Shown here piece after piece: positions 33,020 to 45,784 of a DNA stretch of 64,000 nucleotides. Both the position numbers and the translations under genes were made by a program. The notes beneath the pieces are model-generated. The model saw only the letters and a program-made list of their open reading frames with translations, ran no database searches and was not told the DNA's origin. This stretch comes from Adenanthera pavonina (taxonomy: Eukaryota; Streptophyta; Magnoliopsida; Fabales; Fabaceae), in the NCBI GenBank assembly GCA_026686845.1, contig JAIVEN010000012.1:4528501-4592500 (forward strand), in the 5' to 3' direction. Numbering within the stretch: position 1 is the first letter of the stretch; every line of letters starts with the position of its first letter.

Positions 33020-34060
33020 CTAAGTAAGTCACAGTTGGCAACAGTGTTTAATGCGTGCAAAATGGAATTAAATCGTGGGCGTGGCATTTAATTATTTAGT
33101 GACATTGTGAATTGATGAAATACTAGAAATAATAATAAATAGAAAAAAGTGGATTTTATTTATACATACATATATACCAGAAAATCAAAACAAAACAAAA
33201 TATCAAGGAGATCAAGAGCAGTTAGTTCATATAATTTAACCTATTCCGTTTTACTAGGCCTACTTCAGTTCAAGTTTTTATAAATGAAGAACATGGTCAA
33301 AATTTAAACCTTTAAGCATTGTTTGGGTTCTGAATCTTGTGAATAAAAAAAAATGATGCTAAGAGTGCCTTACCCCCATATATAGTCCAATTTAAGATTA
33401 AGGGCCCGTTTGGTTCTTCGTTTTGTAAAAGTACTTTTAAAATAACCATAGTTTACAGAAATGAAGTTTGGATAAAAGTAGAGAAGTTTACTAGAAAGCT
33501 GTTTGAATGAAAAAGAAGAAAATGATGGTTAGAAAGTACAGTTATGTTTTGTAAAATGAGTACCAAACAGGAACTAATTAGTCGGTACTTAATGTCGCTT
33601 ACTGAAACTAGCTGCTTAAATTGCCTATGCCTTGCCAGTTGCCATGACCTTGGCAACACTGTAATGCATGCAAAATAGAATTAAATCGTGGTATTTAATT
33701 ATTTAGTGACTTTGTGAAACAATATTGCGTGCAAAATGAGATATTAGAAGCAATAATAAATAGTAGAAACTGGATTATACACACACATAAATACACATAT
33801 ATAACCAAAAATTCTAAACCAGAACAAAAATCAAGGACACCAAGAGCAAGCAATTAGTTCAAATAGTTCAATAGCTATTATTCCTTTAAGGAAGGTCGTA
33901 GGGTTAAATTGTCTGAATGAAGAAAATTGTTGACTCAAATTGGCTTTTGAAAACCAATAAGTACATAAACAAAATGAAAGACTACACTATTCATCCCACA
34001 AAATCAAAACCAAAACAAAATATCAAGAACAGTACAAACACAAAATAGTACGGCACATAT
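33020..34060. repeat. Local repeats downstream of the first F-box gene
   Basis: A block of about 190 bp (gcgtgcaaaatggaattaaa ... tcaaaacaaaacaaaatatc ... gagcagttagttca) at 33045-33235 recurs at about 33660-33880. Its last part recurs again at about 33995-34080 and, more weakly, at 41570-41650 downstream of the second F-box gene. Coding sequence is absent. Confidence 0.65.
33402..33574. mobile_element. PIF/Harbinger MITE, 173 bp, TSD TAA
   Basis: The left end is GGGCCCGTTTGGTTCTTCG, followed by ttttgtaaaagta; the right end on the other strand is GTTCCTGTTTGGTACTCATT. TAA is duplicated at 33399-33401 and 33575-33577. The left end matches the right end (other strand) of the Harbinger element at 56326-61361: GGGTCCGTTTGGTTCTCCG then ttttgtaaaagta. 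It has no coding capacity, and that element is a likely source of transposase. Confidence 0.85.
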
Positions 34061-34218
34061 TCCCTCAAGCAAGGCTTTTAGTTCTAAGTCGTGTAAATGA
34101 AAAAAAGAAAAAAATTAATGCTAAGAATGCCTAATTTACCCCTATATAATCGACTCGGGACTCAATTTCGCTTCTGAAAAATAGTTGGTACATCTAAACA
34201 AACATACCAAAGACCACA

Positions 34219-34989
34219 TTAATTGATCATTGTGTAAAACACCTTCAATTCATGATCCCACCTGCAGTTTTCACACAAATTAGGGTTATTTTCATCATCA
34301 TCATCTTCATCCGTGAAGTACCATCTTCCAGGAGTCTTGAGCCTCCATGTCTTTGCACAGGGAACATCAGTACAAAGACGTGTTCTGGGAACTTGCACAA
34401 TACCATAACGCAAATCCCACTTCAATTTGGAAGCAAATTCTTGAACATCATTCCTACATCTCAGGACACACTTTTGCTTCCTTAACACTCGCAAGTATCC
34501 CAAAGCCATCCTAAATAATTCTGTCCTTGAATGTTCTGTACTCTTAACGTTTCCACTAAGAACAAGCATTGCAAAGACATACATTGATTTTTTGTGTCCT
34601 TGCCGAGCAGCCATACATAGATCATTCAACCCTTTCTCATAAAATTTGGAATCCTTCATGAAGAACGTGACCATACCTTGTCGATACTGAAATTCTAGGT
34701 TACCGCTTTCCTTGCAACGGGTTAAGAACGAAGCTTGTTCCGGGTTTTGTGGGCGTGTCAGGGATGAAATTGTATCCAAAGTAACATTCTTGTATATGCA
34801 TTTGTCCTCCGTGACGTTTGACATCTCTTTGCAAGTCGATTTAAGGCGAAATAGGCCCGCGAGTGATTGAGACGCAACTCTTAAAGCGATCGCCAACATC
34901 ATCTCGAGCGGCAAGCATGTTATGGTGCACTTAGAATCGTCTTCAGAAATAGTTTTGATCCTTTCAGGCGGTGGTGAATGATCAGTCAT
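34219..34989 (-). CDS. F-box protein of the At2g35280/At1g67623 type, 256 aa (paralog 1)
   Basis: The likely role is the substrate-recognition part of an SCF ubiquitin ligase. I start at the ATG at 34989 (MTDHSPPPER) because the paralog at 41761-42537 starts at the same point and because the upstream in-frame ATG (35031) lies before a probable splice acceptor (CCTGATGCAG). The F-box is at about residues 23-58 (TCLPLEMMLAIALRVASQSL, then FRLKSTCKEM). A middle part with CKESGNLEFQYRQG and AARQGHKKSMYVFAMLVLSG is Sel1-like. The C-terminal part is rich in Cys (CVLRCRN, LCTDVPCA) and ends LCENCRWDHELKVFY. It is intact. An acidic DEDDDDE run precedes the end. Its target is unknown. Confidence 0.88.
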   Translation of the reverse strand: MTDHSPPPERIKTISEDDSKCTITCLPLEMMLAIALRVASQSLAGLFRLKSTCKEMSNVTEDKCIYKNVTLDTISSLTRPQNPEQASFLTRCKESGNLEFQYRQGMVTFFMKDSKFYEKGLNDLCMAARQGHKKSMYVFAMLVLSGNVKSTEHSRTELFRMALGYLRVLRKQKCVLRCRNDVQEFASKLKWDLRYGIVQVPRTRLCTDVPCAKTWRLKTPGRWYFTDEDDDDENNPNLCENCRWDHELKVFYTMIN

Positions 34990-35600
34990 GGTTGGAACAA
35001 TTAGTGCTGCATCAGGAAGAAAATGTTTCAAAGCAATAAAAAATCAGTAACATTAAATTTTAATGTTTTGTTGTTTAATTAGATTAAAAAATTATCTGCT
35101 TCATTCCACTAGTTCCGAGTCTGATCCGCAGGCAACCTATTATAGTTAATGCATTCATTCAAGTCATAATATACATGAAAAAAGCTATAAATTTTTTTAA
35201 TATATTACAATAACACTTAATATCTAAAATAACTTAAAACTTGATGAAGCTAGTGAGACGTACACAAAAACTCACTAGAACCTATATTGATTTTTTTTGG
35301 CTTAAGCCATAATTTATCACACATATTGAGAAGAAAAGATCTAAAAAGAGTACCGTACCGATTCTAAGAAATATCACAAACATTGTGCGGTTGTGCCCTC
35401 CTCTGGAACCGGAAAACAAATATCTCCGCTATGCTGTAACTGACTTTTCCGAATTTTTCTTGTAATTTAACTTCCTGAATTCATAAAAAGAAAAAAAAAT
35501 TCTGTAAATGATGACGTTAGTTGAATGCTTCAAATGGACGGCAGAGATGTAGTGCAGCTAACGGCAAGATTCATTCATTCCTACGTTTTTTTGGGAAGTA
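34990..35600 (-). other. 5' UTR, probable UTR intron and promoter of F-box paralog 1
   Basis: On the minus strand an acceptor (CCTGATGCAG) lies about 15 bases before the ATG, and a 5' UTR exon probably sits in the less AT-rich patch at about 35390-35580. That patch shares caaatggacggcagagatg-like text with 42925-42950 upstream of paralog 2, which supports a common 5' structure. The donor was not fixed. Confidence 0.45.
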
Positions 35601-35859
35601 TACAATTGAATCAATACCGGATAGAAAAGCCGCACGATGGTTGCACAGGTAGTTAGATATGAATTCGATCTTTTAAGTGATATCAAAAGAGATCTATACC
35701 TATATCTTTTTTTAAGTTAATGGATCATAACTAACTATTATAATTATATTATAAATAAATACAATTTCTATATAATTAATTATTATTTACTAAATTATCA
35801 TAATTTGTTTAAATAATAAAAATATAAAACGTAGAGATAATTAAGCACAGGTTTTAATT

Positions 35860-37063
35860 AAATGTTTTTTAATTTAAATTATCTACGAATCGATCCAATA
35901 TGACTAAATTTGAAAATAAAATATCATATAAGATATTTTGATATCATATAAAATATATTAACTATTTTTTATCTCATAAATATTTGTGTTTTCTAAATAT
36001 TATTTTAAAAAGTTCAGTAATTATAATAATATGTGGATGATTGTTTCTAAGAAAAATGATATATATTCGATAAATTATTGATGATCTTTTGAACCTTCTA
36101 TATTCTTAATGATTTGATAATCAAGTTGAATATGTCAACTTTCAATAGGGAAAAACCGCGATTTAATAAAAGTTGAGGGATTTTGATTCTGCTAGAAGAT
36201 GTAGGTGTCGTGAAAGATATAGGATTTTAATTTTTTTTTAAATTAATTATGAGCTAACCCAACTAACCGGAGATTCCGCATATAATTTTTTTTTTGGAAT
36301 TGCCATATGTTAGTAATTAATTAACAAATAATGAATTCTAAATATATTTTGATTATCTTTATTGAAATCATAATTTATTAATCGATTCAAATGTTAACGG
36401 ATTATGTATGACAACCATATAAAATTTTTTAAACATTAAAACTATTTTTTAGATGAATTTATTAAAATATACCTTACATTTCATGGATTCTCTATAAATA
36501 TGCTAATAAAACATACACTTATATCATTTTGTCAATATATATATATATATTTTCTCCGTTTATTTTAAGATTTATTTATTTTATTTTAAAATAAAATAAT
36601 TGTAACTTTATAATTTTCAGGAGAGTATTAATATGATTGGACAAATTTGTCCTTCAATAATAATGAATAAAAGATAAAGGCATTAAAGAGTGCTACATAA
36701 TTAAGAGTGGTATGATAGTAAAATATAATTAAATTTTGCTAATTTTTAGACTATTTATTAACTTTTTCAATTTACATGTATAATTTTATAGTAATAATTA
36801 TTTTAAAATGGAGAAAGAATAAAACTTGGAATTAATGGGAATAATTGGGATCAATTGCACGCTTCAGATTGTTTTCCTTTTCGTTTTCTTTTTCTTTTCT
36901 AATCGGAAGGTCCTTTATTGAGCCGAAGTGACACAGAGTAATAGAAGATCCACCATATTAAATATGTTAGCTAATAATAAGATTTAAAAAACTATAAAGT
37001 GCAATTTTTATAAATATGAAGGCAATAAAAGACAATAAAAACATATTTTAATTATATTAACAC

Positions 37064-37124
<61 letters not shown>

Positions 37125-38400
37125 TGATTTCAATAGAAAAATATATGATGGGATAACAATTGATAAAAGGGGCAAAAACGGAAGATCATAATGCTAAAGC
37201 AATTAGTCACGTTATTCCAATCAATACCACCGCGAAAATTGCAAAAACCAAGAATGGTTAAAGTAGATTTACTAATCAATATCACAGTGCAGATCTTTAC
37301 ACTCTTCAAGAGAATGCAATTGAGATTTTTCATAATGATTAAAAAATATATATAAGTTAGCAAATATGATGGTCATAGTAGATTTTGATTCAGAAAATAG
37401 TTATCCAAATATCCAATACAGTAAGGAAACTTAAAAACCAAAGTAAAAAAATCCTACGAAGATATACATGCAGAAGTTACAATGATAAATTGAGATAATG
37501 GGAACATTTAAGAGATAGAGAGAATTAAAAAAAAATATGAATAAAGAAGAAGACTCTTAAAAGTCATTTGAGCTGGCCTCAAATGATAAGAGTGGGGTGA
37601 AATTTGGATAAAAGTCAAGAATTCAAATTTTCATGATGTATTAATAACGCTTCTAGTAAAAAAAATGATAAAAGAAATTAAGACAACAATCCCTAGATCA
37701 TGCCCCAAAAAATTTAGATAATAGGAATTGAATTAAAAGAATACAAAAAATAGAGAGAAAGAGAGAAAAGTCTTTTTCTTAAAAATTATATATATTTTTT
37801 TAAATTTTACTTTTGTAATGTTTTTAAAATATTAAAATTTTAATGATTTAAAATTATAAATTATAAATGATTATCAATATAACAAAAATTATATCTTTAA
37901 TATATATGTCTGATAAGATTTAAAAATATTGATTAAAAATATAAAAAAAATAGTGATGCATCACACAAGACATATATCTATATCTATTTACCTCTCTATA
38001 TATAAAGTTTAAGAAGGATTTGGCATATAATTTGAGATCACAAGTTAGTTATCTGTTTTCTTTCGAATTTAGAATTGAACTTGAATATTAATTTTCTATA
38101 TCTTAACTTCCCTATCTTTTCTTCTCACTCCTCTCTCTCTCCCCACTTTAATATTCACTTTAAGAAGAATAACTCTTCTGGTTAAAAAAAAAAAAAAGAT
38201 AACTCTTCTAGTCAAAAAAAGAATAAAAGAAGATAACAACCCTTGAATCATGGCCCAAAAATTTAGATACTAGGAATTGAATTAAAAGAATACAAAAAAA
38301 TAGAGAGAATGAGAGAAGTCTTTTTCTTAAAAATTATATATATTTTTAAATTTTAAATTTTTAATGTTTTTAAAATATTTAAATTTTTAAAATTTGCGAT
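35860..38400. repeat. Large direct repeat between the F-box genes, copy A
   Basis: Copy A and copy B (38445-40390) share long AT-rich stretches in the same order: tttgatatcatataaaatat (35938/38542), tagtaattaattaa (36310/38921), ctaataaaacatacac (36502/39114), gttagctaataataa (36965/39578), agattttt after tgcaattga (37317/39836). The end block (catg.cccaaaaa.tttagat ... gaattaaaagaatac) occurs three times, at about 37700, 38245 and 40190. Nothing coding is supported. Confidence 0.85.
37064..37123 (+). repeat. (AAT)20 microsatellite
   Basis: Twenty perfect AAT units. The corresponding place in copy B (39644-39658) has only five units, so the array changed length after the duplication. Confidence 0.97.
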
Positions 38401-38444
38401 ATGGTAGTTGGAGATAATGAGCCAAAAATTTTGGAAGAGAGAAT

Positions 38445-40390
38445 AATAGGAGGTTTTTTATTAAATATATTTTCAATTTAAATTATCTATGAATAGATCC
38501 AATATAGCTAAATTTGAAAGTAAAATATCCTATAAGATACTTTGATATCATATAAAATATATTAACTATTTTTTTATCTCATAAATATTTGTGTTTTCTA
38601 AATATTATTTTAAAAAGTTCAGTAATTATAATAATATATTGGTAATTGTTGGCAAAATATATATATATATATTGATAAATTATTGATGATCTTTTGAACC
38701 TTCAATATTCTTAATGATTTAATAATCAGGTTGAGCAAGTTGAATATCTCAATAGGGAAAAATGGCGATTTAATAAAAGTTTAGGAATTTTGATTATGTG
38801 AGAAGACGTAGGTGTGAAGAAAGATTTAGAATTTGTTTTTTTTTTTATAATTAACTATGAGCTAACACAGCTAACTGGAGATTCAGTATATAAGTTTTTT
38901 TTTTTGGAATTACCATATGTTAGTAATTAATTAATACATAAAGGATTTTTAAAGTGTATTTTGATTATCTTTATTAAAATCATAATTTATTAATCCATTC
39001 AAATGTTAACGGATTATATATGACAATCATATAAAATTTTTTAAACATTAAAACTATTTTTAGATGAATTTATTAAAATATACCTTACATTTCACGGATT
39101 CTCCATAAATATGCTAATAAAACATACACTTGTATCATATATATATATATATATATATACTTTTTCCATGTTGAAACAATTGTAATTTTGAGATTTTTTA
39201 TTTTAAAATAATTGTCACTTTATAATTTTCAAGAGAGTATTTATTATAACTAGACAAATTTACCCTTCAATAATAGTAAGAAAAAGAGAAAAACATCATG
39301 CATACTATATAATTAATAACGGTATAATAGTAAAGTACAATTAAATTTTATTAATTTTTAGGTTATTTATTAACTTTATAAATTTACGTGCATAATTTCA
39401 AAGGAACAATTGTTTCAAAACAGAGTTTAACACTTGGCGTGAATGGGAATAATTGGGATCAAGGCTATGCTTCAGATTTTTTTTTCTTTTTTTCTTTTCC
39501 TTATCAATGGATTGGAAGGTTATTTATTGAGCCCAAATGATGCAGAGTAAAAGAAGGCCCACCTTATTAAATATGTTAGCTAATAATAATATTTTAAAAA
39601 TTATAAAGTGTAATTTTTATAAATATTTTAACTATATTAACACAATAATAATAATAATATGATTTCAATAGAAAAATATATAATGGGATAACATTCAATA
39701 AAAGAGGCAAAAAAAGTAACATCGCAATTAGTCACGTTATCCTAATCAGTATCACAGCGAAAATTGCAAAAAGGCAAGAATGGTTAAAGTAGATTTCCTA
39801 ATCAACATGATCTTTACACTGTTCAAGAGATTGCAATTGAGATTTTTCGTACTGGTTTAAAAAAAGAATAAGTTAGCAAATATGATCCATCATGGTTATA
39901 GTGGATTTTGATTCAGAAAATAGTTATCCAATACAGTAAGGAAACTTAAAAACGAAACTAAACAAATCCTATATGAAGATATCCATACAAAAGTTACAAT
40001 GATAAATTGAGACAATGGTAAAGATAAAATTAGAAATAGGAAATTAAAATAATTAAAAAATATGACATAATTTTTTTTTTAAAAAAGAGTGAACGTTTTA
40101 GAGATAGCGAGAAATGAAAAAATTGAGATAAAGAAGTTAAGATAACTTTTCTGGTAAAAAAAAAAGAAGTTAAGAAAACAGCCCTCGAGTCATGGCCCAA
40201 AAAATTTAGATAATAGGAATTGAATTAAAAGAATACAAAAAATAGAGAGAATGGGAGAAGAGTCTTTTTTTTTTCCTTAAAAATTATATATATATGTATA
40301 TTTTTTTAAAATTTTAATTTTGTAATTTTTTTAAAATATTCAAAATTTTAAAATTTGCAATATGGTAGTTAGAGATAATGAGCCAAAAAC
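38445..40390. repeat. Large direct repeat between the F-box genes, copy B
   Basis: This is the partner of 35860-38400. It is shorter, mainly because it lacks the extra end block and has a shorter AAT array. A third, partial copy of the inner part (matching about 36140-36650) is at 62045-62460. No gene is present. Confidence 0.85.
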
Positions 40391-41760
40391 AAGTCAAGCC
40401 ACGTGGTTTATAACGCTTGGGTCCACACATACTAAGATCTTGAAAACTCATATAGTTCTATTCAAGGTGTTAAAAATCGAATCAGTTATTGAACTTGCTG
40501 AAATATCGATTCAAGATTCAATAGTCAGATCGGGATTGGATTGGGGTTGAACCGGTTATGAATAAATTAATATATCTTAAATAATATAAATGAAAAATAT
40601 AAAAAATATTTATCTATAATAATAAAATTAATATTCAAATTAAGATAAAAAAATTGTTTGACTCAATAATTATTCAACATTCACCATAAATATCATAGGT
40701 TTACCAATTTTATACTTTTTTAAATTAACAAAAACTAGGAAAAAAAGCAAAATAAAGAAAATAAAACATCATATTATCATGTAATGAAAATAGAAATATG
40801 AAAAAAAAAAGATAAAATATACAAATTATATCACTTGTTGAGATAAGCATGCTCTAATATACTTTAATTAATTTCTATGGAGATAAATAGTATAAAGGTC
40901 CTTCCATTTAATTAAGTTAATTACAAAAGTTTAATTTAATATATGTATATATTGATATATTAAATATTACACACATAAAATGATAATTATTTGTAGCTGA
41001 CATGATGGAGTGGTTCAACATTTGGAAGGCTTGTGAGTTCGACACATGTAGGTGCAAATTGGGGGTTGATTGCAAGTTTAACTTAATATATGTATGTATC
41101 TATACATATATTGATAGCAGCCCTCGGCTCGGTGGTGGACCAATGGCACAGAAGCTCAAGGGTGCGGGTGCGAGACGTCGCAGACACATCAGACCAGCGT
41201 CCGGTTCGCCTGTTCACCTCTGTAATTTTTGAAAATTGGTTGATATATCTGAAAAAATCCAAGACTACAAAAATTTATCATCATGTAAAACTCCTTAGAA
41301 ACATTAAGAACACTAATAAAATATTAAGAACACTAACAATTAATTGGTATGAAAAAAGAATAAAAAATTGTTGTCCAAAATACCATATGACTTTATCTAA
41401 ATTAGTTAAAACTTAATCTATTTCTGAAAATTGGTTGATATATTAAAAAAAAAAAATCAAAATCCACATTGATTTATCATTGTGTAAAACTCGTTCAATT
41501 CATTGTACCCTCCCCATGCAGTTTTCATACCGTTTGGATCATCATTCTTATAATAAGAACGAAATCAAAACCAAAAAATAACATCAAGAATACTGATATA
41601 TACGACACATGTTCCTTACAAGGAAAGTCTAAGTTCAAATCCTAATGAAGAAAGAATGACTTATTCCCATATGGTCCTTAATCCAAGACAAAGTGACCAA
41701 GAAAGAAAATAAATAGTAATTAATAGTCTGAATTAACTTCCAAAAACCGACTACTAGATC
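40391..41760. other. Spacer downstream of F-box paralog 2
   Basis: AT-rich, no gene supported. Around 40998-41062 and 41118-41200 there are tRNA-like words (gatggagtggttcaac, gagttcgacac, ggtggtggaccaatggc) that could be SINE remains, but no complete A-box/B-box pair with a tail is seen. The ORFs at 41002-41416 overlap each other. A short 3'-flank block at about 41570-41650 resembles the repeats at 33.2-34.1 kb. Confidence 0.4.
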
Positions 41761-42537
41761 TTAATAATTCATCATGTTGTAAAACTCCTTCAATTCGTGG
41801 TCCCACCTGCAATTTTCACACATGTTTGGATCATTCTCATCATCATCATCTTCAATCAAGTACCATCTTCCCGGCTTAACTCTCCATCTCCTTGCACATG
41901 GAACACTAGCACAAAGACGCTTCCTTGGCACTCGCACGATTTCACGACGCTTATCCCACTTCAATTTGGAAGCAAACTCTTGAACATCATTCCTACATCT
42001 CAACACACACTTCTGTTTCCTCAAGAAACGCAAGTATGCCAAAGCCAAAGCCAGCCCAGATCTTTCATCAGTCCCAGAATGTTCTGTCTCAATAATGTTG
42101 CTGCCGACAACAATCATTGCAAACACATACATTGATTTTTCGTGTCCTTCTTGAGCAGCCATGAACAACTCCTTCAGCCCTTCATCATAAGATTTAGAAT
42201 CCTCCCTGAAGTATGCCTCCATGCCATGTCTATACAGAAATTCTAGGTTACCACTTTCTCTGCAACGACTTATGAATGAAGCCTCCTCTGGGGTTTTTGA
42301 GCCTTTTAAGGAAGGAATTACCTTATCCAAAGTGACATTCTTGTACACGCTTTTGTCCTCCGTAATGTTCAACATCACTTTGCAAGTCAATTTAAGGCTA
42401 AAGAGGTCAGTGAGTGATTGAGACGCAACTTTCGTGGCGATCTCCAGCAATATCTCCATTGGCAAGCATGTTATTATGCACTTCGAATTGTCTTCACAAG
42501 TAGTTTTGTTCCGTTGGGGCGGTGGTGAATCAATCAT
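41761..42537 (-). CDS. F-box protein of the At2g35280/At1g67623 type, 258 aa (paralog 2)
   Basis: It has the same architecture as the gene at 34219-34989, which is about 7 kb away and in the same orientation. It starts MIDSPPPQRNK; the F-box is about residues 19-55 (TCLPMEILLEIATKVASQSL, then FSLKLTCKVM). The Sel1-like middle has CRESGNLEFLYRHG and AAQEGHEKSMYVFAMIVVGS. The end has CVLRCRNDVQEFASKLKWD, CASVPCARRW, an acidic EDDDDEND run and CENCRWDHELKEFYNMMNY. An acceptor (TTTTCAG followed by GCGAAACGC) lies just before the ATG, so a 5' UTR intron is probable. It is intact. The two copies differ at many residues, so the duplication is not brand new. Confidence 0.9.
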   Translation of the reverse strand: MIDSPPPQRNKTTCEDNSKCIITCLPMEILLEIATKVASQSLTDLFSLKLTCKVMLNITEDKSVYKNVTLDKVIPSLKGSKTPEEASFISRCRESGNLEFLYRHGMEAYFREDSKSYDEGLKELFMAAQEGHEKSMYVFAMIVVGSNIIETEHSGTDERSGLALALAYLRFLRKQKCVLRCRNDVQEFASKLKWDKRREIVRVPRKRLCASVPCARRWRVKPGRWYLIEDDDDENDPNMCENCRWDHELKEFYNMMNY

Positions 42538-44822
42538 GATCGGAAAAATAAGTTCTGCGTTTCGCCTGAAAAAAAAAAAAAATCAGTAACAAATTTTATA
42601 TACTATTCACAAATAATTATAATAACACTAAATATCTAAAAATCTTTCGTTGAACCTTAAACAGAGACATCCCAGAAAGGGGGTCGATCCCGAAATTGAA
42701 ACAAGTTTCTAATTCCTCAATTGACTAATTACGAGATTTAATTATTACCTTTTCTCGAATGTCCACAACTTGACGAATCTGAGACTTGATCGTGAAATTG
42801 AATTAGGGTCTGCAGAAATCGGAAACCATAGGGGATAACGAGCAGCAATCGGCGGCGGCGGGAGAGAAGAGTGGAAGAGGGCTTGATAAACCTGAAAACG
42901 CGATGCTAACTGATGTTGCTTAGATGTTTTAAATGGAAGGCGGAGATGGATGGAGAGCAACCGGTGGTCGAGATTCATCCCTTAATGAGTAAGTTTTCTT
43001 AATTAGTAAGTTTTCTTGAGGAGCACGACGAAATATGGCTACTTCCCTGTGATTGATTGGTGTGGCTTTAACAGAATTCATACTTATAATTATTAGCTTA
43101 ATAATTGTTAATAATAAACTTATTAATTTTTTAACATGCAGCCTAACTGTCATTCAATTAGTTAATTATTAGTCTAAATTTTTAAATATTACTTAACTAA
43201 TTTTTTATATTATAAACTATCATTATTATAGATTGCTATGCCAATTTTTTGTTTTTGTTTTATTTGAGCTTATATTTATTGTTAATTAATGATATTATTA
43301 ATATTTATTATTTTGATTCAATTTGTTATGATCAATGTTATCAAAATCCGATCGAACATTTAACCGAATAAAATATTGGTTTAAGGTTTAATGCTTTAAT
43401 CTGAAAATAATTAGGATCGAATTGATAGTGAATAAAATAATATATTTTAAATAATATATATATATATATAATAAAAAATTTAAATTACTCACCTATAAGA
43501 TTTTCATAATTTTTTCACAATTGAAGTCATAATATATCAATGAAATAAAATAAAATTATATATTAAAAATAATAGGCATAAAATGAAATATATTAAAATT
43601 AAATATATTCACAAAATATGAAGTTAAAATAAATAATAAGGATAAGAATATAATTTAAAAGAATTAAAAGGTAAAGAAAAGATAATAAATATGAAATAAT
43701 TTTATATAATTTAAAGAAATATATAAAAATATTAATCACTTTTAGCAGTTTTGTTTTGACTATATCAACCAAAGATATATATTTGGAAAATATCAACCAA
43801 AATAAAAATTGAAAATTGGTTCGATATTGCAGGATATGAGCTTTCAATTTTCACAATTTTCAAAATGTGGGTTTATTTATATTTCCAAAACTTGGAGTGA
43901 CGGAACACCATGGCAGGGTGTGAGGCATCTTTTCATAAATATGGGGGAATGTGACTCTTAATTTTTTGAAAAATGGTTTTTCATCCAAAAATTCTCTTTT
44001 TTTCTTGTCTACATCCCTCTTGCATTTTTCCTCTCATTGACTCTTTTCTTGCCGTCTCTATCTCTCTTCTAGCTTTTCTCTCATTCACGTCCTTCTTCAG
44101 ATTTTGCCTTCTTATGTGACATCTCATTTTTAACTAATTTACATAGATTAAGAAAATTAGTTATATTTTTTAAATCTTAAAAAAAGTTAAATATTTTTTT
44201 TATCCTTATTTATTATAATAATGCAATCCTCATTATATAAGACTCTCAATCATTATTATGTGGGTAAATGTGAAACCAATTAGAATAAGGTTAAGAATAT
44301 TACCATTAACTAATTATACAAAAAATTTAATGACAATTTACGAGATCAAGAAATAAATGATTAGGGATAAAATAAAAATAATGTTACTGAACATTATAAA
44401 ATGCTTTATAAAAAGGATCAGGAAAAACTTTTGGAAGATGCCTTATAAAAAGGATGATGGGAGTAGTAAAATTAAGTGATATTTCACCAAAATATCCTTA
44501 ATTTAAATGCTAAAAGATGATTTGTACTCCACTTACTTTTTTTTTGTGAACACTAAGGGTACATAATATTATTTTTAATGAAAGGTAAAACAATTAAAAA
44601 AAATTAATGCTTCATGGGTAACATAAAACGAAAAATAAATTGGGACATTTAAATTTTTTTAAAACATCAAATAAAATGAGATGGAGAAAGTAGGAACAAA
44701 GGCATAATTTGGTTTTGGGAGGGGTCGAGATTAAAAAACATATATGGTAATTGAAGAAAAGTTTAACCACCTAAAGTATGAAACAAGTTATGATATATAT
44801 ATTACAACAAAAATGGAAATAG
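42538..44822. other. Upstream region of F-box paralog 2 and AT-rich spacer
   Basis: 42570-42960 holds the probable UTR intron and the first non-coding exon and promoter of paralog 2 (a less AT-rich patch at about 42740-42960). From about 43080 to 44822 the sequence is very AT-rich with an (AT)n run near 43459-43472 and no gene. The ORFs at 42745-43153 and 43599-43847 have no family features. Confidence 0.45.
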
Positions 44823-44839
44823 CACTACGCCAAAATAGG

Positions 44840-45235
44840 CCCTTGTTGGTGGTTATTTTAACTTTTATTGGCAGTTAAAAACAGTCAAGTATGTTAGCGC
44901 CGAAAAAAACTGTACCTTTCATTGGCGGTTATAAACCACAAAAAAAAGTTACATTCATTTGCGGTTATATATTATAGCCACCAACAAAATTCATATTCCT
45001 TTGCAGTTATATATATAACCGCCAACTAAAGTTAGAAATATTAATTTTTAATTAATTAATTTTAATTTTAATTTTAGTTGACGGTTTTGAATTAACCGCC
45101 AACTAAATTTTATAAACTTTTTTTATTTAAATTTGAATATTTGAATTTTTAATATGAGTTGGCGGTTCTAATTTATAACTGCCAATCAAAATATTGACAT
45201 TGGTGGTTGTATTAATAACCACCAACGAAAGTTCT
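44840..45235. repeat. Subterminal palindromic repeats, left end of the CACTA element
   Basis: Words such as ggcggttataaaccac, ttgcagttatatatataacc gccaac, gacggttttgaattaaccgc and ggcggttctaatttataact alternate in both orientations every 40-60 bp. In this superfamily such repeats are the binding sites of the transposon's own DNA-binding protein. Confidence 0.85.
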
Positions 45236-45784
45236 TATTTTTTTGTTTCCTACATTTTATTATTTTTGCAATCCCTCGAACCTGCTTCAGTGTCAATATA
45301 CAGCAGAACCAAATGCCCATAACTAAAAGATATTTATCTAAAGCAAAAGTTATATTATATTCAAAATGTCTCAATAAAAAGTTATAGACAATATTTATAT
45401 CCAATTGATAAGAGCAAAAAAATGATATAACAGACCTAATTAACATTATCCAGTAACTAGATTTTCAAAAGTATTATATATATCAGGCCAATCTATAGCT
45501 TCTACACTAACAACTAATATATATACACATGACCAAAAGCTACATATCAAATTATCTGCTATATATGATGACCAAGAGAACAAAAAAAAGCAGGCATCTT
45601 CTAGCCTTTAGAAGTCATCAGTCTATGCTTCTTCCCTTGTACTACCTACAACATGATCAATTTTAAATTCATAAACTATCTAAAACATATTAGAACCACC
45701 AATTGAATGTAACTATATGATAGAACCCAAACCAAACAGGTACAAAGTACAACCAAACTACAAATAACACTAGAATGTGTTCAC

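Noticed and set aside
34990..35031. Upstream ATG of F-box paralog 1
   Set aside because: It lies across a probable splice acceptor, and paralog 2 starts at the internal position.
37565..37640. Possible tRNA-derived SINE (gagctggcctcaaatgataa, gtcaagaattcaaattttc)
   Set aside because: A- and B-box-like words are present, but they are weak and there is no clear tail or TSD; it is also part of a larger duplicated block.
40998..41200. Two tRNA-like patches (gtggttcaac ... gagttcgacac; ctcggtggtggaccaatggc)
   Set aside because: I cannot fold a cloverleaf or define a SINE with ends, so I do not call a tRNA or a SINE.
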